Positions 8,355-15,928 of a stretch of 64,000 bases of DNA are shown one piece after another (positions within the stretch are counted from its first letter, which is position 1; the number at the start of each line of letters is the position of its first letter). The stretch lies in contig NZ_CP073347.1 in NCBI RefSeq assembly GCF_024397915.1, positions 4,526,001-4,590,000 on the forward strand, written 5' to 3'. A model generated the notes under the pieces. That model did not search any database, was not told the origin of the DNA, and saw only the letters and a program-made list of their open reading frames with translations. The stretch is from Marinobacterium rhizophilum (lineage in GTDB: Bacteria > Pseudomonadota > Gammaproteobacteria > Pseudomonadales > Balneatricaceae). The position numbers and the translations under genes are program-made.

Positions 8355-8940
8355 CGACAGACTCCCGAATTTTTGGGGTGCCGGCGGGCGTGCTCTGTGG
8401 CTGCACGGCGCCGTTTTTAATCAGCAGGCCCGCGAGCAGGCGCCGCCCCCTGGACAGCCGGCTCATGACGGTGCCGCTGGGCAGGTCCAATGCGAGTCCC
8501 AGATCCTGATAGCTCAGGCCTTCGATGTCCCGCAGCATGACGACCTGGCGAAAGGCGTCAGGCAGTGCCTGGATCGCGGCGATTACCTGTTCATCACTCT
8601 GGTTTTGCATAATCTGCTCAAAGGGCCCTGGCGCCGCGCAGGGGTGATCCTGCAGCAGGTTGTCATCGTTGATCATCAGCATGGGAGCCAGGCGGTGTCG
8701 GCGCGCGTCACGGCGATTGTCATCGGCGACCACGCGATTGAGGATTCGCAGCAGCCAGGCATAGACGGCGACTGTATCGGTGAGCTGGTCGAAGTCGCGC
8801 CAGGCGCGCAGTAGCGTTTCCTGGATCCAGTCCTCGGCGATATCCTGGCTGCGGGTCTGGCGCCGGGCGACGCTGAACAGCCGGTCACGCCAGGGGCGGG
8901 TCAGAGACTGAAACTGCTGTTTTTGGCGGGCGTGATCCAT
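8341..8940 (-). CDS. ECF-family RNA polymerase sigma factor
   Basis: A 199-aa sigma-70-family protein with region 2 ('DIAEDWIQETLLRAWRDF', residues about 33-50, then 'AYAWLLRILNRV') and region 4 helix-turn-helix ('LSYQDLGLALDLPSGTVMSRL', about 145-165). The segment between them is short, as in ECF factors. The ATG at 8940 is preferred because AGGA lies six bases before it; an ATG at 8985 lacks a ribosome site. It is the first gene of a row with the anti-sigma gene, sorA and sorB, and probably also drives its own operon. Confidence 0.9.
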   Translation of the reverse strand: MDHARQKQQFQSLTRPWRDRLFSVARRQTRSQDIAEDWIQETLLRAWRDFDQLTDTVAVYAWLLRILNRVVADDNRRDARRHRLAPMLMINDDNLLQDHPCAAPGPFEQIMQNQSDEQVIAAIQALPDAFRQVVMLRDIEGLSYQDLGLALDLPSGTVMSRLSRGRRLLAGLLIKNGAVQPQSTPAGTPKIRESVDDTI

Positions 8941-9062
8941 GAGTTTTCCTGAGCCTGGCCATACATCCGTTACGCGTTCTGACATAGGGCGTCATCAGGC
9001 GCGGGCTTATTCCCGATTTAAGCCATTTTTTGTATATCGACATCGAAAGTCTCACTTTGTAC

Positions 9063-9148
9063 GCCAGTGGGCCCTTAGCGCAAAGGCCCAAATGGCTGAC
9101 TCGCTTGGTGCCACGGCGACTGGGCGCTAAAGTCCCGGGCCTAGTGGC
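9063..9148. repeat. Long imperfect inverted repeat in the sigma-factor upstream region
   Basis: The arm 9063-9081 is complementary to 9124-9148 apart from a 6-nt bulge and two mismatches, enclosing a 42-nt loop. It lies between the divergent sigma gene and the small gene at 9184. It could be a folded 5' leader or a small decayed mobile element; no target duplication is evident. Confidence 0.45.
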
Positions 9149-9183
9149 CGATACAGGGTTTATCCGCAGCCGTTTGATATCCC

Positions 9184-9600
9184 ATGCATACCGACCCGAT
9201 TCAAAACCGCATCGAAACCTACACCACCGGTCTTACGCCGGCGGTGCAGTCAGGTAATGGCGCTGAATTTTCGCTGCTGCTGAGTCTCATATCGGTCAAT
9301 CAGCAACAGTACCGGCCGCTATTGTCGCTGCCTGCTGCCGATGCCGGTCCGCAGGCCGAGGCGGCGTTCCCTGACCCCAACCGGTTCTATACCCCTGAAC
9401 TCACCGAGCAGCTGAATCAGGCGGTGAGTTCGCAACACACCGGTGACTTCGCCATGCTGCGCAGCTATCTGGATACCGCGGCGCGCACGCCGACGCAGGC
9501 ACGCCAGGCGCAGGATCAGTTTGAACAGGTGGCGCTGATGTCCAGCGGGCGACTGATGCTTGACCAGATCGCCGGCTCCCGGCTGCAGCTGTCGGCCTGA
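9184..9600 (+). CDS. Conserved-looking hypothetical protein, 138 aa
   Basis: I do not recognise the family. The protein is predicted soluble and mostly helical, with no signal peptide, no membrane segment and no cysteine. Codon use resembles neighbouring real genes. It begins close to a long inverted repeat and ends 94 bases before a DMT transporter gene on the same strand, so the two could share a transcript. No strong ribosome site is visible before the ATG, so the start is uncertain. Confidence 0.65.
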   Translation: MHTDPIQNRIETYTTGLTPAVQSGNGAEFSLLLSLISVNQQQYRPLLSLPAADAGPQAEAAFPDPNRFYTPELTEQLNQAVSSQHTGDFAMLRSYLDTAARTPTQARQAQDQFEQVALMSSGRLMLDQIAGSRLQLSA

Positions 9601-9694
9601 GCCTAAGGTTACGGCCTCAAGGCTTGCTTCTGTCCCTGTCCCGTTTAGACTGCCGCTCCAGGATAAAGCGACTGATGCGAGAGGCCAGGGACAG

Positions 9695-10576
9695 ATGAGT
9701 ACAAAATCACAGGGGCGGGCGCTGGTATTGGGGCTTGGCGCTGTCTTGTTATGGTCGACCGTAGCCACGGCGTTCAAGCTGGCGCTGGCCCACCTGACGC
9801 CACTGCAGCTGCTGGCGGTCGCCTCCATCGTATCGACCCTGGTGCTGGTTGTTGCCATTAGCCTGCAGCGGCGCTGGGGCGAGCTGGCACGGGCCTGGCA
9901 GCACAATCGCTGGCGCTATCTGGGCCTCGGCTTTTTAAATCCCTTCTTCTATTACCTGGTGCTGTTCAAGGCATATGACCTCTTGCCGGCGCAGCAGGCG
10001 CAGCCGCTCAACTACACCTGGGCGCTGACGCTGTCACTGCTGGCGGTACCCTTGCTCGGCCAGCGCCTGCACGGGCGCGACTTCGTGGCCATGCTGCTGG
10101 GTTATGTCGGGGTGCTGGTCATCGCCACCCGCGGTGATATCCTGGCGCTGCAGTTCGACAGTCCGCTTGGTGTGGCGCTGGCGCTGGGCAGTACCGTGCT
10201 CTGGGCGCTCTACTGGATTTACAACGCGCGCAGCGAGGATGCACCCGTGGTGGGGCTGCTGCTGTGCTTTCTGTGCGGCTTGCCCTGGGTGCTGGCCACC
10301 GCCTGGATCAGCGATGGCCTGCCAGCGAGCTGGAGCGGGGTGGGTGCCGCTGTCTATGTGGGGCTGTTCGAGATGGGCATCACCTTTATGCTCTGGCTTT
10401 CGGCGCTGAAGACCGCCACCCATGCCAGCCGTATCGGTAACCTGATCTTCCTGTCACCCTTCCTGTCGTTGATCTTTATTGCCCAGGTACTGGGCGAATC
10501 CATTCATCCGTCGGTTTATCCCGGCCTGATGCTGATCGTCGGTGGCGTGATCCTGCAGCAGTGGAGGCGGCGCTAG
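9695..10576 (+). CDS. DMT-family exporter (EamA domains)
   Basis: A 293-aa inner-membrane transporter with ten predicted helices made of two EamA repeats. The first begins 'LGLGAVLLWSTVATAFKLAL', and the second begins near 'LALGSTVLWALYWIYNARS' (about residue 155). Family members export amino acids or other metabolites; the substrate cannot be inferred here. The start at 9695 follows a purine-rich ribosome site and gives normal family length; upstream in-frame sequence overlaps the previous gene and is not transporter-like. Confidence 0.85.
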   Translation: MSTKSQGRALVLGLGAVLLWSTVATAFKLALAHLTPLQLLAVASIVSTLVLVVAISLQRRWGELARAWQHNRWRYLGLGFLNPFFYYLVLFKAYDLLPAQQAQPLNYTWALTLSLLAVPLLGQRLHGRDFVAMLLGYVGVLVIATRGDILALQFDSPLGVALALGSTVLWALYWIYNARSEDAPVVGLLLCFLCGLPWVLATAWISDGLPASWSGVGAAVYVGLFEMGITFMLWLSALKTATHASRIGNLIFLSPFLSLIFIAQVLGESIHPSVYPGLMLIVGGVILQQWRRR

Positions 10577-10933
10577 CCGCCTGTCGGACTTAACGCTGAT
10601 TTACTCGGCTCGGGCATCCTGCTTCGCCCTGCCTCCTGAGTCCATGCAGTTGTGCGGAAACGCCGAATATCTTCGGTGATGAGGGGGCCTTTATGCTTAC
10701 TTTCTATAGAACCGCTATTCACAAGCTAGATCCCTGTAGCTTGCCCTGTGGGCAGCTACCGCTGTGTAAATCGGCAATCCTGCCGATTTATCGCCTCAAA
10801 AGAGCCCAAAAGCTGCCTCACTCAGTTGCCGGGAGTGATTGAAAGTGCCAATCCCGAAGGGGTGAAGCACATGGATGTACTGAACAGAACGGATTATCCC
10901 TCGCTACGGCCAGCCAAGCCGGCGCGCCTTCGC
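10577..10933. ncRNA. Unassigned structured non-coding segment
   Basis: No convincing gene is seen in this 357-base gap. It holds a series of hairpins read on the plus strand: 10736-10759 (about 10-bp stem with one bulge, loop TGT), 10768-10789 (perfect 9-bp stem, loop ATCC), a CACTC/GAGTG hairpin just after 10815, and a CCCGAAGGGG hairpin near 10853. A good ribosome site precedes a 29-codon reading frame from an ATG at 10871. Possible readings are a structured leader, a small RNA, or the 5' part of a deleted mobile intron. Which is right cannot be told from sequence alone. Confidence 0.35.
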
Positions 10934-12250
10934 TCAGAAGTCGACGGTGACCGCATTTGAGCAGCTCGCGTCGTCCTGAATGCAGACTCTGTATTCGTAG
11001 GACGCGTTACCCCGGCTACCGGTGCTATCGGTATAGTTGCCGCCCGTCACGGCATCGACCACTGTGCCGTCGCGCAGTACTTCAAAGGTGGTGGCCGGCG
11101 TGCCGTCCCACTCGAGGTCGACCCTGTGCCGTCCTTTCACCTTGTAGCCCGTCGCTATCAGGGTGATTGCGACCGGTTCCTCCGCGTCCGGTTCGGTCTC
11201 GCCGCCGTCTATGGAGACATTGAAGCTGGACAGCACAGCATCGATGGGATTTGCAAAGGTGCGTGTCGAGCTGCCGGCAAACAGCAGTGCGACAGGGTTG
11301 CGGTCGGCGTCATCGGTGACGATCAGTGACCCGGAGTCGCCGCCGGCACTGAAGGTGCCGGGATCGATGCCGATCTGGTCGGTGAAAAGGGCATATTTTG
11401 AACAGACCAGCAGGGTTCCTTCGTAGCAGACATTCAGGGTTACACTGATTTCGGTGACCCTGCCCGACGTGCAGCCCGTCGTTCTGCCGCACTTCTGTAC
11501 GGGTTGATCTAGAAAAGCCGCCTGAGTGTCTGAACTGGGAGTGCCGTAGCCGTTCGACAGGGTAGCAGTACCCAACAGGTCCGAATCGGTCAGGGCTATG
11601 GCGGCATCGACAATATTGTCGCCGCCGGAAAAGTCGATCGGCACATAATCGTAGAGGCTGCCGATCTTGTCGGCGGGCAAGGTGCCCCCGTCGAGGCTGC
11701 CTGGCTGCATGACGCTATCCTTGTGGACTCGGGTGTCGTTGCTGTCGGCGAAAACGTGATTGTTGCTCAACGCGTAGAGGTTGCCGGCGTCATCCTTGAC
11801 ACGGGCGCCGATGGTGCCGGCGGTGACATCCGGGTGGCCCGCCGAGATACCTATGGGTACCGGGCGGGGATAGCGTGCGGCGGGATCCGGTTCGTTGCTG
11901 AATAGCGCGATGGCCCTGCCGGTGACCTCGAGCTGAACCGGAATGCCGGCCAGATTCCGGGGGAGGTCCGGTATGCCGGCCCTGTCGGTGAAGATTCTCA
12001 GTACCGGGCGGCCATCGGCGCCTATCCCGATACCGGTTCCCACGACACCCGGCGTCGTCATCAGGCGCCTGCTGTGCCAGCTCTGGACATCGACTGCGGC
12101 GCGGACCAGCGGGTGCCAGGTATCGAACGTCGGGGCGCCCTGTCCGGCGGCGGCAATGGCTTGACTAACCAGGCTGCCGGTCATCAGGGACAACGCCAGT
12201 GCCGCCAAGACCAGAATCCGCTTCGCCCCCTGGAATATCGAGTGGTTCAT
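10934..12250 (-). CDS. Secreted trypsin-fold (S1-like) protease with C-terminal FN3-like domain
   Basis: A 438-aa exported protein. Residues 1-35 are a signal peptide. The protease domain carries the expected triad: His165 in 'LSNNHVFA', Asp211 or Asp215 in 'DNIVDAAIAL', and Ser306 in 'GGDSGSL'. Cys residues at about 254 and 260, and at 275 and 283, could form disulfides. About residues 355-438 form a beta-rich FN3-like domain ('RVDLEWDGTPATTFEVLRDG'), often used for binding polymers or cell surfaces. The N-terminal segment before the protease domain looks like a propeptide. The gene stands alone in an accessory stretch beside an IS relic. The substrate is unknown; activity is likely but unproven. 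Confidence 0.8.
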   Translation of the reverse strand: MNHSIFQGAKRILVLAALALSLMTGSLVSQAIAAAGQGAPTFDTWHPLVRAAVDVQSWHSRRLMTTPGVVGTGIGIGADGRPVLRIFTDRAGIPDLPRNLAGIPVQLEVTGRAIALFSNEPDPAARYPRPVPIGISAGHPDVTAGTIGARVKDDAGNLYALSNNHVFADSNDTRVHKDSVMQPGSLDGGTLPADKIGSLYDYVPIDFSGGDNIVDAAIALTDSDLLGTATLSNGYGTPSSDTQAAFLDQPVQKCGRTTGCTSGRVTEISVTLNVCYEGTLLVCSKYALFTDQIGIDPGTFSAGGDSGSLIVTDDADRNPVALLFAGSSTRTFANPIDAVLSSFNVSIDGGETEPDAEEPVAITLIATGYKVKGRHRVDLEWDGTPATTFEVLRDGTVVDAVTGGNYTDSTGSRGNASYEYRVCIQDDASCSNAVTVDF

Positions 12251-12339
12251 GACTTCACTCCGTCTGATGCGTGACTCGGGCGGCGGGAAAGACTGCGCGA
12301 CCTGTTGCGTCGGGATCGTTCGATAGCCTCGCCGCTATT

Positions 12340-12355
12340 TGCTATCCGGATAGCA
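12340..12355. promoter_or_regulatory. 16-bp perfect palindrome upstream of the secreted protease
   Basis: The sequence TGCTATCCGGATAGCA is its own reverse complement and lies 90 bases before the protease start. It is flanked by a related half-site (CGATAGC near 12321). Size and position suit a dimeric regulator binding site, but no regulator is encoded nearby. Confidence 0.35.
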
Positions 12356-12627
12356 GCAAAGGTTGCGCCAGTTTTTTAAGTGTTTGATTTGGCGTAGGTA
12401 TTAACGAGGCTAAATCGCAAGGCGGGTTAAATATGTAAATGATATGGAACAGGTTGCCCGGTGCCGGTGTTTCACCGGGTTGGCAGTGTTACATTCACTT
12501 GATAGGTTTGGCCGGGAGCTGACCGCGAAAGGCCGTAATTGGGGGGAATGCAGGATGTTCTGCTGCACAATGGGAGCTGTTAAAAAACTGAAACAGCCTG
12601 GCGCTCACCCAGTCGTGAGCGGAAGAG

Positions 12628-12645
12628 GGGCGGCCGGGGCCGCCC
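12628..12645 (-). terminator. GC hairpin after the secreted unknown gene
   Basis: An 8-bp GGGCGGCC/GGCCGCCC stem lies 36 bases beyond the stop codon at 12681 on the minus strand. A second hairpin (GCTCAC/GTGAGC) followed about 15 bases later by six T lies further down. Together they probably end the transcript. Confidence 0.45.
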
Positions 12646-12680
12646 TGATTCGAAGCCGAAAAGTCAGTGATGATGTGCGT

Positions 12681-13412
12681 TTACTTGTTAACGGCGCCGT
12701 GAACCTCCCAGGCACTCAGGGTGCCTTTGCCCAGCAATGCGCTGGCCGCCGAGTTGCCGCCGTATCCGACAACTTCGCCGTTTTCTTCAAGCAGGGCATA
12801 GGCCTCGATGGTATGTGAGCCAGAGCCTATATTGTAGGACAGGAAGTTGAAGGTGCTGGCCTGGGTGGTATCCAGTATCAGCCCGATCTCTTCATCCGTG
12901 AAGGTGCACTCGTCGGCCGAAATGATGCCGTCTATCACACCGTCCAGGACGCCATCCTCGCAGCTTTCCAGCACGCCGCCCAGCACGGCCCAGAGTTCCT
13001 GATAGCGGCGGTCGAAGGTGACGGCACCCGGTGCGGCCAGCTTGCCGTCGACGTAGACTTTCATTCTGATCGCGGCGTCGGCGATCGAGGTGCTCTTGGA
13101 GCCCTTCTGGCCCTTGACGGACGTCTCGGTCATGAGCATCGTTTCGAAGGACAGCCCGATAATGAGGTCCTTCGGTGTTCCCGAATTCGCCAGTACCGTC
13201 GACAGCACCTTGCAGTAGCCGTCGGCGTCACAGTCTCCGCCGTTGGTCAGGGCCGCTGCGCCGATGAAGCCCCCGGCACCATCGTAGAATGCCGAGGCGG
13301 TATTGTCGGCAAAGGCGGTCGGTACCGCCATAAGAGTACTAGCTGCCAGTGCAAGGCCGGTCAGTTTCATTGTTTTCAGTAGAGTTTCCTGTTTGTCTTT
13401 GTAGCTTTGCAT
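12681..13412 (-). CDS. Secreted protein of unknown function, 243 aa
   Basis: I do not recognise the family. Residues about 15-35 form a signal-peptide core ending 'TAFA', giving a mature acidic protein rich in Gly, Ala, Asp and Thr, with predicted beta structure and four cysteines. An Asp/Glu-rich segment near residues 150-175 ('DGVLDGVIDGIISADEC') resembles calcium-binding or dockerin-like loops but does not match them exactly. The ATG at 13412 has AAGGA eight bases upstream and is preferred over the internal ATG at 13370. It lies next to a secreted protease gene on the same strand and an IS relic upstream. Confidence 0.72.
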   Translation of the reverse strand: MQSYKDKQETLLKTMKLTGLALAASTLMAVPTAFADNTASAFYDGAGGFIGAAALTNGGDCDADGYCKVLSTVLANSGTPKDLIIGLSFETMLMTETSVKGQKGSKSTSIADAAIRMKVYVDGKLAAPGAVTFDRRYQELWAVLGGVLESCEDGVLDGVIDGIISADECTFTDEEIGLILDTTQASTFNFLSYNIGSGSHTIEAYALLEENGEVVGYGGNSAASALLGKGTLSAWEVHGAVNK

Positions 13413-13755
13413 GAGATTAGTCCTTCTGTTTTATATTCATGCACATTAGGGATTTTCAGACATTCCCGTATTTAGGATGCAGAAATAGTGGCGGTATACT
13501 TTTTTATAGGGCTCCACTGGGAGTCTGGTCCTGGACCTAATATCCGGACCGGGGCGAGAAGTCATCGTCACTATGTAAAAACAACTCTAGTACAGCCTGT
13601 AAAGATATGAATACAGAATCGCAGTCATCGCGCCTGAGTTAATGGATATATGTTTCATTTTTGAAGCACTTTTATTTAAATCAATAACTTATGGCTCATG
13701 ATTTTTTTTTGATTACTTTATAATGGCGTTGATTCTGTTTCAGATTGCGTACAGC

Positions 13756-13793
13756 GGTTTACAAGTGTTAATTTAGGTTTACAGTTGTAAACC
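13756..13793. promoter_or_regulatory. Tandem operator-like repeats (GGTTTACA half-sites)
   Basis: A perfect inverted repeat, GGTTTACA-GT-TGTAAACC, lies at 13776-13793. A second GGTTTACA with a weaker partner half-site starts exactly 20 bases earlier at 13756. Two sites two helical turns apart suggest cooperative binding by a dimeric regulator (TetR- or XRE-type sites look like this). No intact gene is positioned to be controlled, so this may be a leftover control region. Confidence 0.4.
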
Positions 13794-13933
13794 ATTGAAT
13801 TTTCCTATTTCGGTACCAGTAGCGAAAACTTACTTTATATATTGTGTTTGTTTTCGACGGAGGTCTGGATCTGTTTTCCGGTAATACTTTCAGGCTACAA
13901 AGACGGGTATCGTACTTCGGAATTGAATTCGCA

Positions 13934-14600
13934 GGGCATCTCGAAAAACCTCGCACGCCGGCAGTATTTATAACTTGCCGGACGAACAGATGGAGTATCA
14001 GTAGGCGGATCGTATGGGTTACCAAGGTTGTTGCGAGTTGACGCATGTTAGCTATATGCCGGATAGAACCGAGACCGGGACACTGTAAAACGGGAAGGGT
14101 GAAGCTTTCGAGCAGGGGCTTGACCCTTATAACAGCCGCCAGGATGTCTAAGCCGATCGCGGTTATGTCAGCCAGGCGCGGACAGCGGCACTCAAGCAGA
14201 GCGGCAACGGCTCTCGAATCCAGCGCAAAGGTGCGCGTCACCGGTCATTATCCGAGCCCCAGCAGTTGTGCATTCACCGCACCTCCAGGACCCGAGTCCG
14301 CGTCGAGCATGTGTTCGGCACGATCAACCACATGGGGGCATGCTGACTCGAGCACGGCGTTCAGGGCCGTGCCAACGTTAAAATGACGCTGATGGCTACC
14401 TGATACAACCTGAAACGGCTGGTGAATTTTCGCCGCACTGGAGTTGAGGCATCCTTAGGACCGTCGGGGGGCGAATGGCACCATGCCGGCGTGATTTGCA
14501 CGCTGAACCGCATCAATTTGATGAAATGAATCTTCGTGCGTCGGGAAATTGGACCTGTTCCCGTCGCTTTGATGTATTTGGTTTTTCGGTTCAGTCTACA
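13934..14600 (+). mobile_element. Decayed IS5-family insertion sequence
   Basis: The left end candidate is GGGCATCTCGAAAAACCTCG at 13934-13953. The right end candidate keeps the complementary core GGTTTTTCG at 14580-14588, in the orientation expected of a terminal inverted repeat. Between them lies the C-terminal part of a transposase with three stop codons. The N-terminal half of the transposase is missing. The left-end sequence matches the ends of the MITE at 43565-43707 at about 16 of 20 positions. Confidence 0.6.
14131..14456 (+). pseudogene. IS5-family transposase remnant (C-terminal part)
   Basis: Read in the frame of 14131, the translation contains 'ADRGYVSQARTAALKQ', 'RIQRKG', 'RTRVRVEHVFGTINHMG' and 'RANVKMTLMAT-YNLKRLVNF'. 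This is the order and wording of the end of IS5-group DDE transposases, including the catalytic-Glu helix (RVEHVFG) and the conserved final YNLKR motif. Stops interrupt the frame at 14149, 14344 and 14401, and the N-terminal half with the first catalytic Asp is absent, so no active enzyme can be made. Confidence 0.85.
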
Positions 14601-14924
14601 TCTGCGGTTGATCGAGGTTCCGCTTGGTCAGCATGCCTGTGCCTGTGGCGCGAATTCTAGTGTCTTCTCGCAGCGACATGGTTGGAGTCCATTGTTGAAT
14701 ATAGCCTCGATAAGGCTACAGTTGGTAGTACACCGGGGCCTGGTTAACGTCAGTGCATGCCTCGCTGTGATCCGCAGGGGCTCTGGAATCCGTCGTATGG
14801 GCCGGCAGTTTTGGCCATGATTGCGCATCCTGTCAGGGCAGCTTTTTGGAGCTTGCCGCCGATTTGAGACACTGGTTTATGCCCGTTAAAGCTGTTTCAC
14901 TGGGTGCCGGTGACAAGGAGAAAC

Positions 14925-15833
14925 ATGATAATGAAAATGACAAAAAACCTTTTGGGTCTTAATGGTGTGGCCCTGGCAGCCGCCTTGCTGGTGGTGCCTC
15001 CCGTACTGGATTCCGTAACAGGTCTGGGCACCGGCTCAAGCGTCTTCGCCAAAAACGGTGAAGGCAATGGTAACGGTAACGGCGGCGGTAATGGCGGTGG
15101 TAACGGCAACGGCGGCGGTAACAGCAACAGTGCCGAGAGTCGTGACAGCAATGGTAACGGTCATGGTAACAGCCAGGCCTCGTCCCGTTCCGGCAAGTCA
15201 GACAAGGGCGCCAAAAGCGAGCACAAGTCCCTGGGCAACAACCACGGCGCCATTGCCAGCGCCCTGGGCAGCCTGAACGCGGCCCATGCCTCGGCCAATG
15301 CGCGGCTGAATGCCAATCCCAACTCCCGCGTGGGCCTGATCGCGCAGTACGAGCAGGCGGTACTCGATGGACGTACACTGAGCACTGAACTCTCGCAAAT
15401 CGAAGAGACCCTGGCGGATCTGCAGTCGCAGCGGGATGCGCTGGAGACGACCGATACGACGCAGTTGAGCGAGGATATTGCGGCTCTGGAAGCCGAGATT
15501 CAGAGCCAGCTCGAGGCGGACCCGGACGCCGATGTTGCCCAGCTGCAAAGTGATCTGGCAGATCTGCAGACCGAACTTGACGAGATTAATACTGCGAACG
15601 CAGAGGTTGAATCGCAAGCGGCCGAGCTTGATGCTGAAATTGCTGCGCAGCAAACACGCCAGGCTGAGGCTGAGGCGGAACTCGCCGCGGCGGCCGAAGC
15701 GGAAGCCGAAGCGCTGGCCGCAGCGGCCAACAAGTACGATAGCGCGGACGACGTACCTGATGAAGTGGTGGCCGAGCTGCAGTCACTGCTTGGCATTACC
15801 GAGGAGAGTGCTGAAGCAGACGTGACGCTATAG
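14925..15833 (+). CDS. Secreted protein with Gly/Asn-rich repeat and long coiled coil
   Basis: A 302-aa exported protein of unknown function. A signal peptide ends near 'SVFA' (residue about 43). It is followed by a low-complexity Gly-Asn repeat (GNG/GGN units, about residues 45-70) and a Ser/His/Lys linker. Residues about 140-270 then form an acidic coiled coil rich in Ala, Glu and Gln ('LSQIEETLADLQSQ', 'AEAEAELAAAAEAEAEA'). Similar layouts occur in surface or matrix-associated proteins, but no family is recognised. AAGGAG lies four bases before the ATG at 14925 and ten before a second ATG at 14931, so the start could be either. A strong hairpin terminator follows. Confidence 0.75.
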   Translation: MIMKMTKNLLGLNGVALAAALLVVPPVLDSVTGLGTGSSVFAKNGEGNGNGNGGGNGGGNGNGGGNSNSAESRDSNGNGHGNSQASSRSGKSDKGAKSEHKSLGNNHGAIASALGSLNAAHASANARLNANPNSRVGLIAQYEQAVLDGRTLSTELSQIEETLADLQSQRDALETTDTTQLSEDIAALEAEIQSQLEADPDADVAQLQSDLADLQTELDEINTANAEVESQAAELDAEIAAQQTRQAEAEAELAAAAEAEAEALAAAANKYDSADDVPDEVVAELQSLLGITEESAEADVTL

Positions 15834-15861
15834 CCTGATGCAATAAGCCGTGATGATAAAA

Positions 15862-15890
15862 AACAGCGCCTTCGGGCGCTGTTTTGCGTT
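15862..15890 (+). terminator. Rho-independent terminator with UUCG loop
   Basis: A perfect 9-bp stem (15862-15870 with 15875-15883) closed by a TTCG tetraloop is followed by TTGCGTTGTT. The A-rich sequence on the other side means it can also serve the minus-strand gene ending at 15929. Confidence 0.85.
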
Positions 15891-15928
15891 GTTGCGGCCG
15901 CGTATTCTCAAACGGCTGAGCGGGGGCG

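Larger units (their letters stand above)
12251..12680. other. 430-base intergenic region between two secreted-protein genes
   Basis: No credible gene is seen. The part near the protease start is GC-rich and contains a 16-bp palindrome; 12360-12440 is AT-rich and probably holds the protease promoter. On the other side, a GC hairpin (12628-12645) and a further short hairpin followed by a T-run on the minus strand form a likely end for the gene at 12681. Confidence 0.5.
13413..14924. other. 1.5-kb gene-poor region with IS relic
   Basis: 13413-13930 is markedly AT-rich and has no gene; it contains a tandem operator-like repeat (13756-13793) and a TATAAT at 13719-13724. 13934-14600 is a degenerate IS5-family element. 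14600-14924 holds only short frames without family features, plus the promoter region of the gene at 14925. Base composition and the IS relic mark the stretch as acquired or decaying DNA. Confidence 0.6.

Noticed and set aside
13768..14241. A 157-codon minus-strand frame in the IS region
   Set aside because: The plus strand here encodes recognisable transposase motifs, so the minus frame is a shadow.
15060..15130. Short GGTAACGGC-type repeats as a non-coding satellite or CRISPR
   Set aside because: They are in frame within a signal-peptide protein and encode Gly-Asn units.
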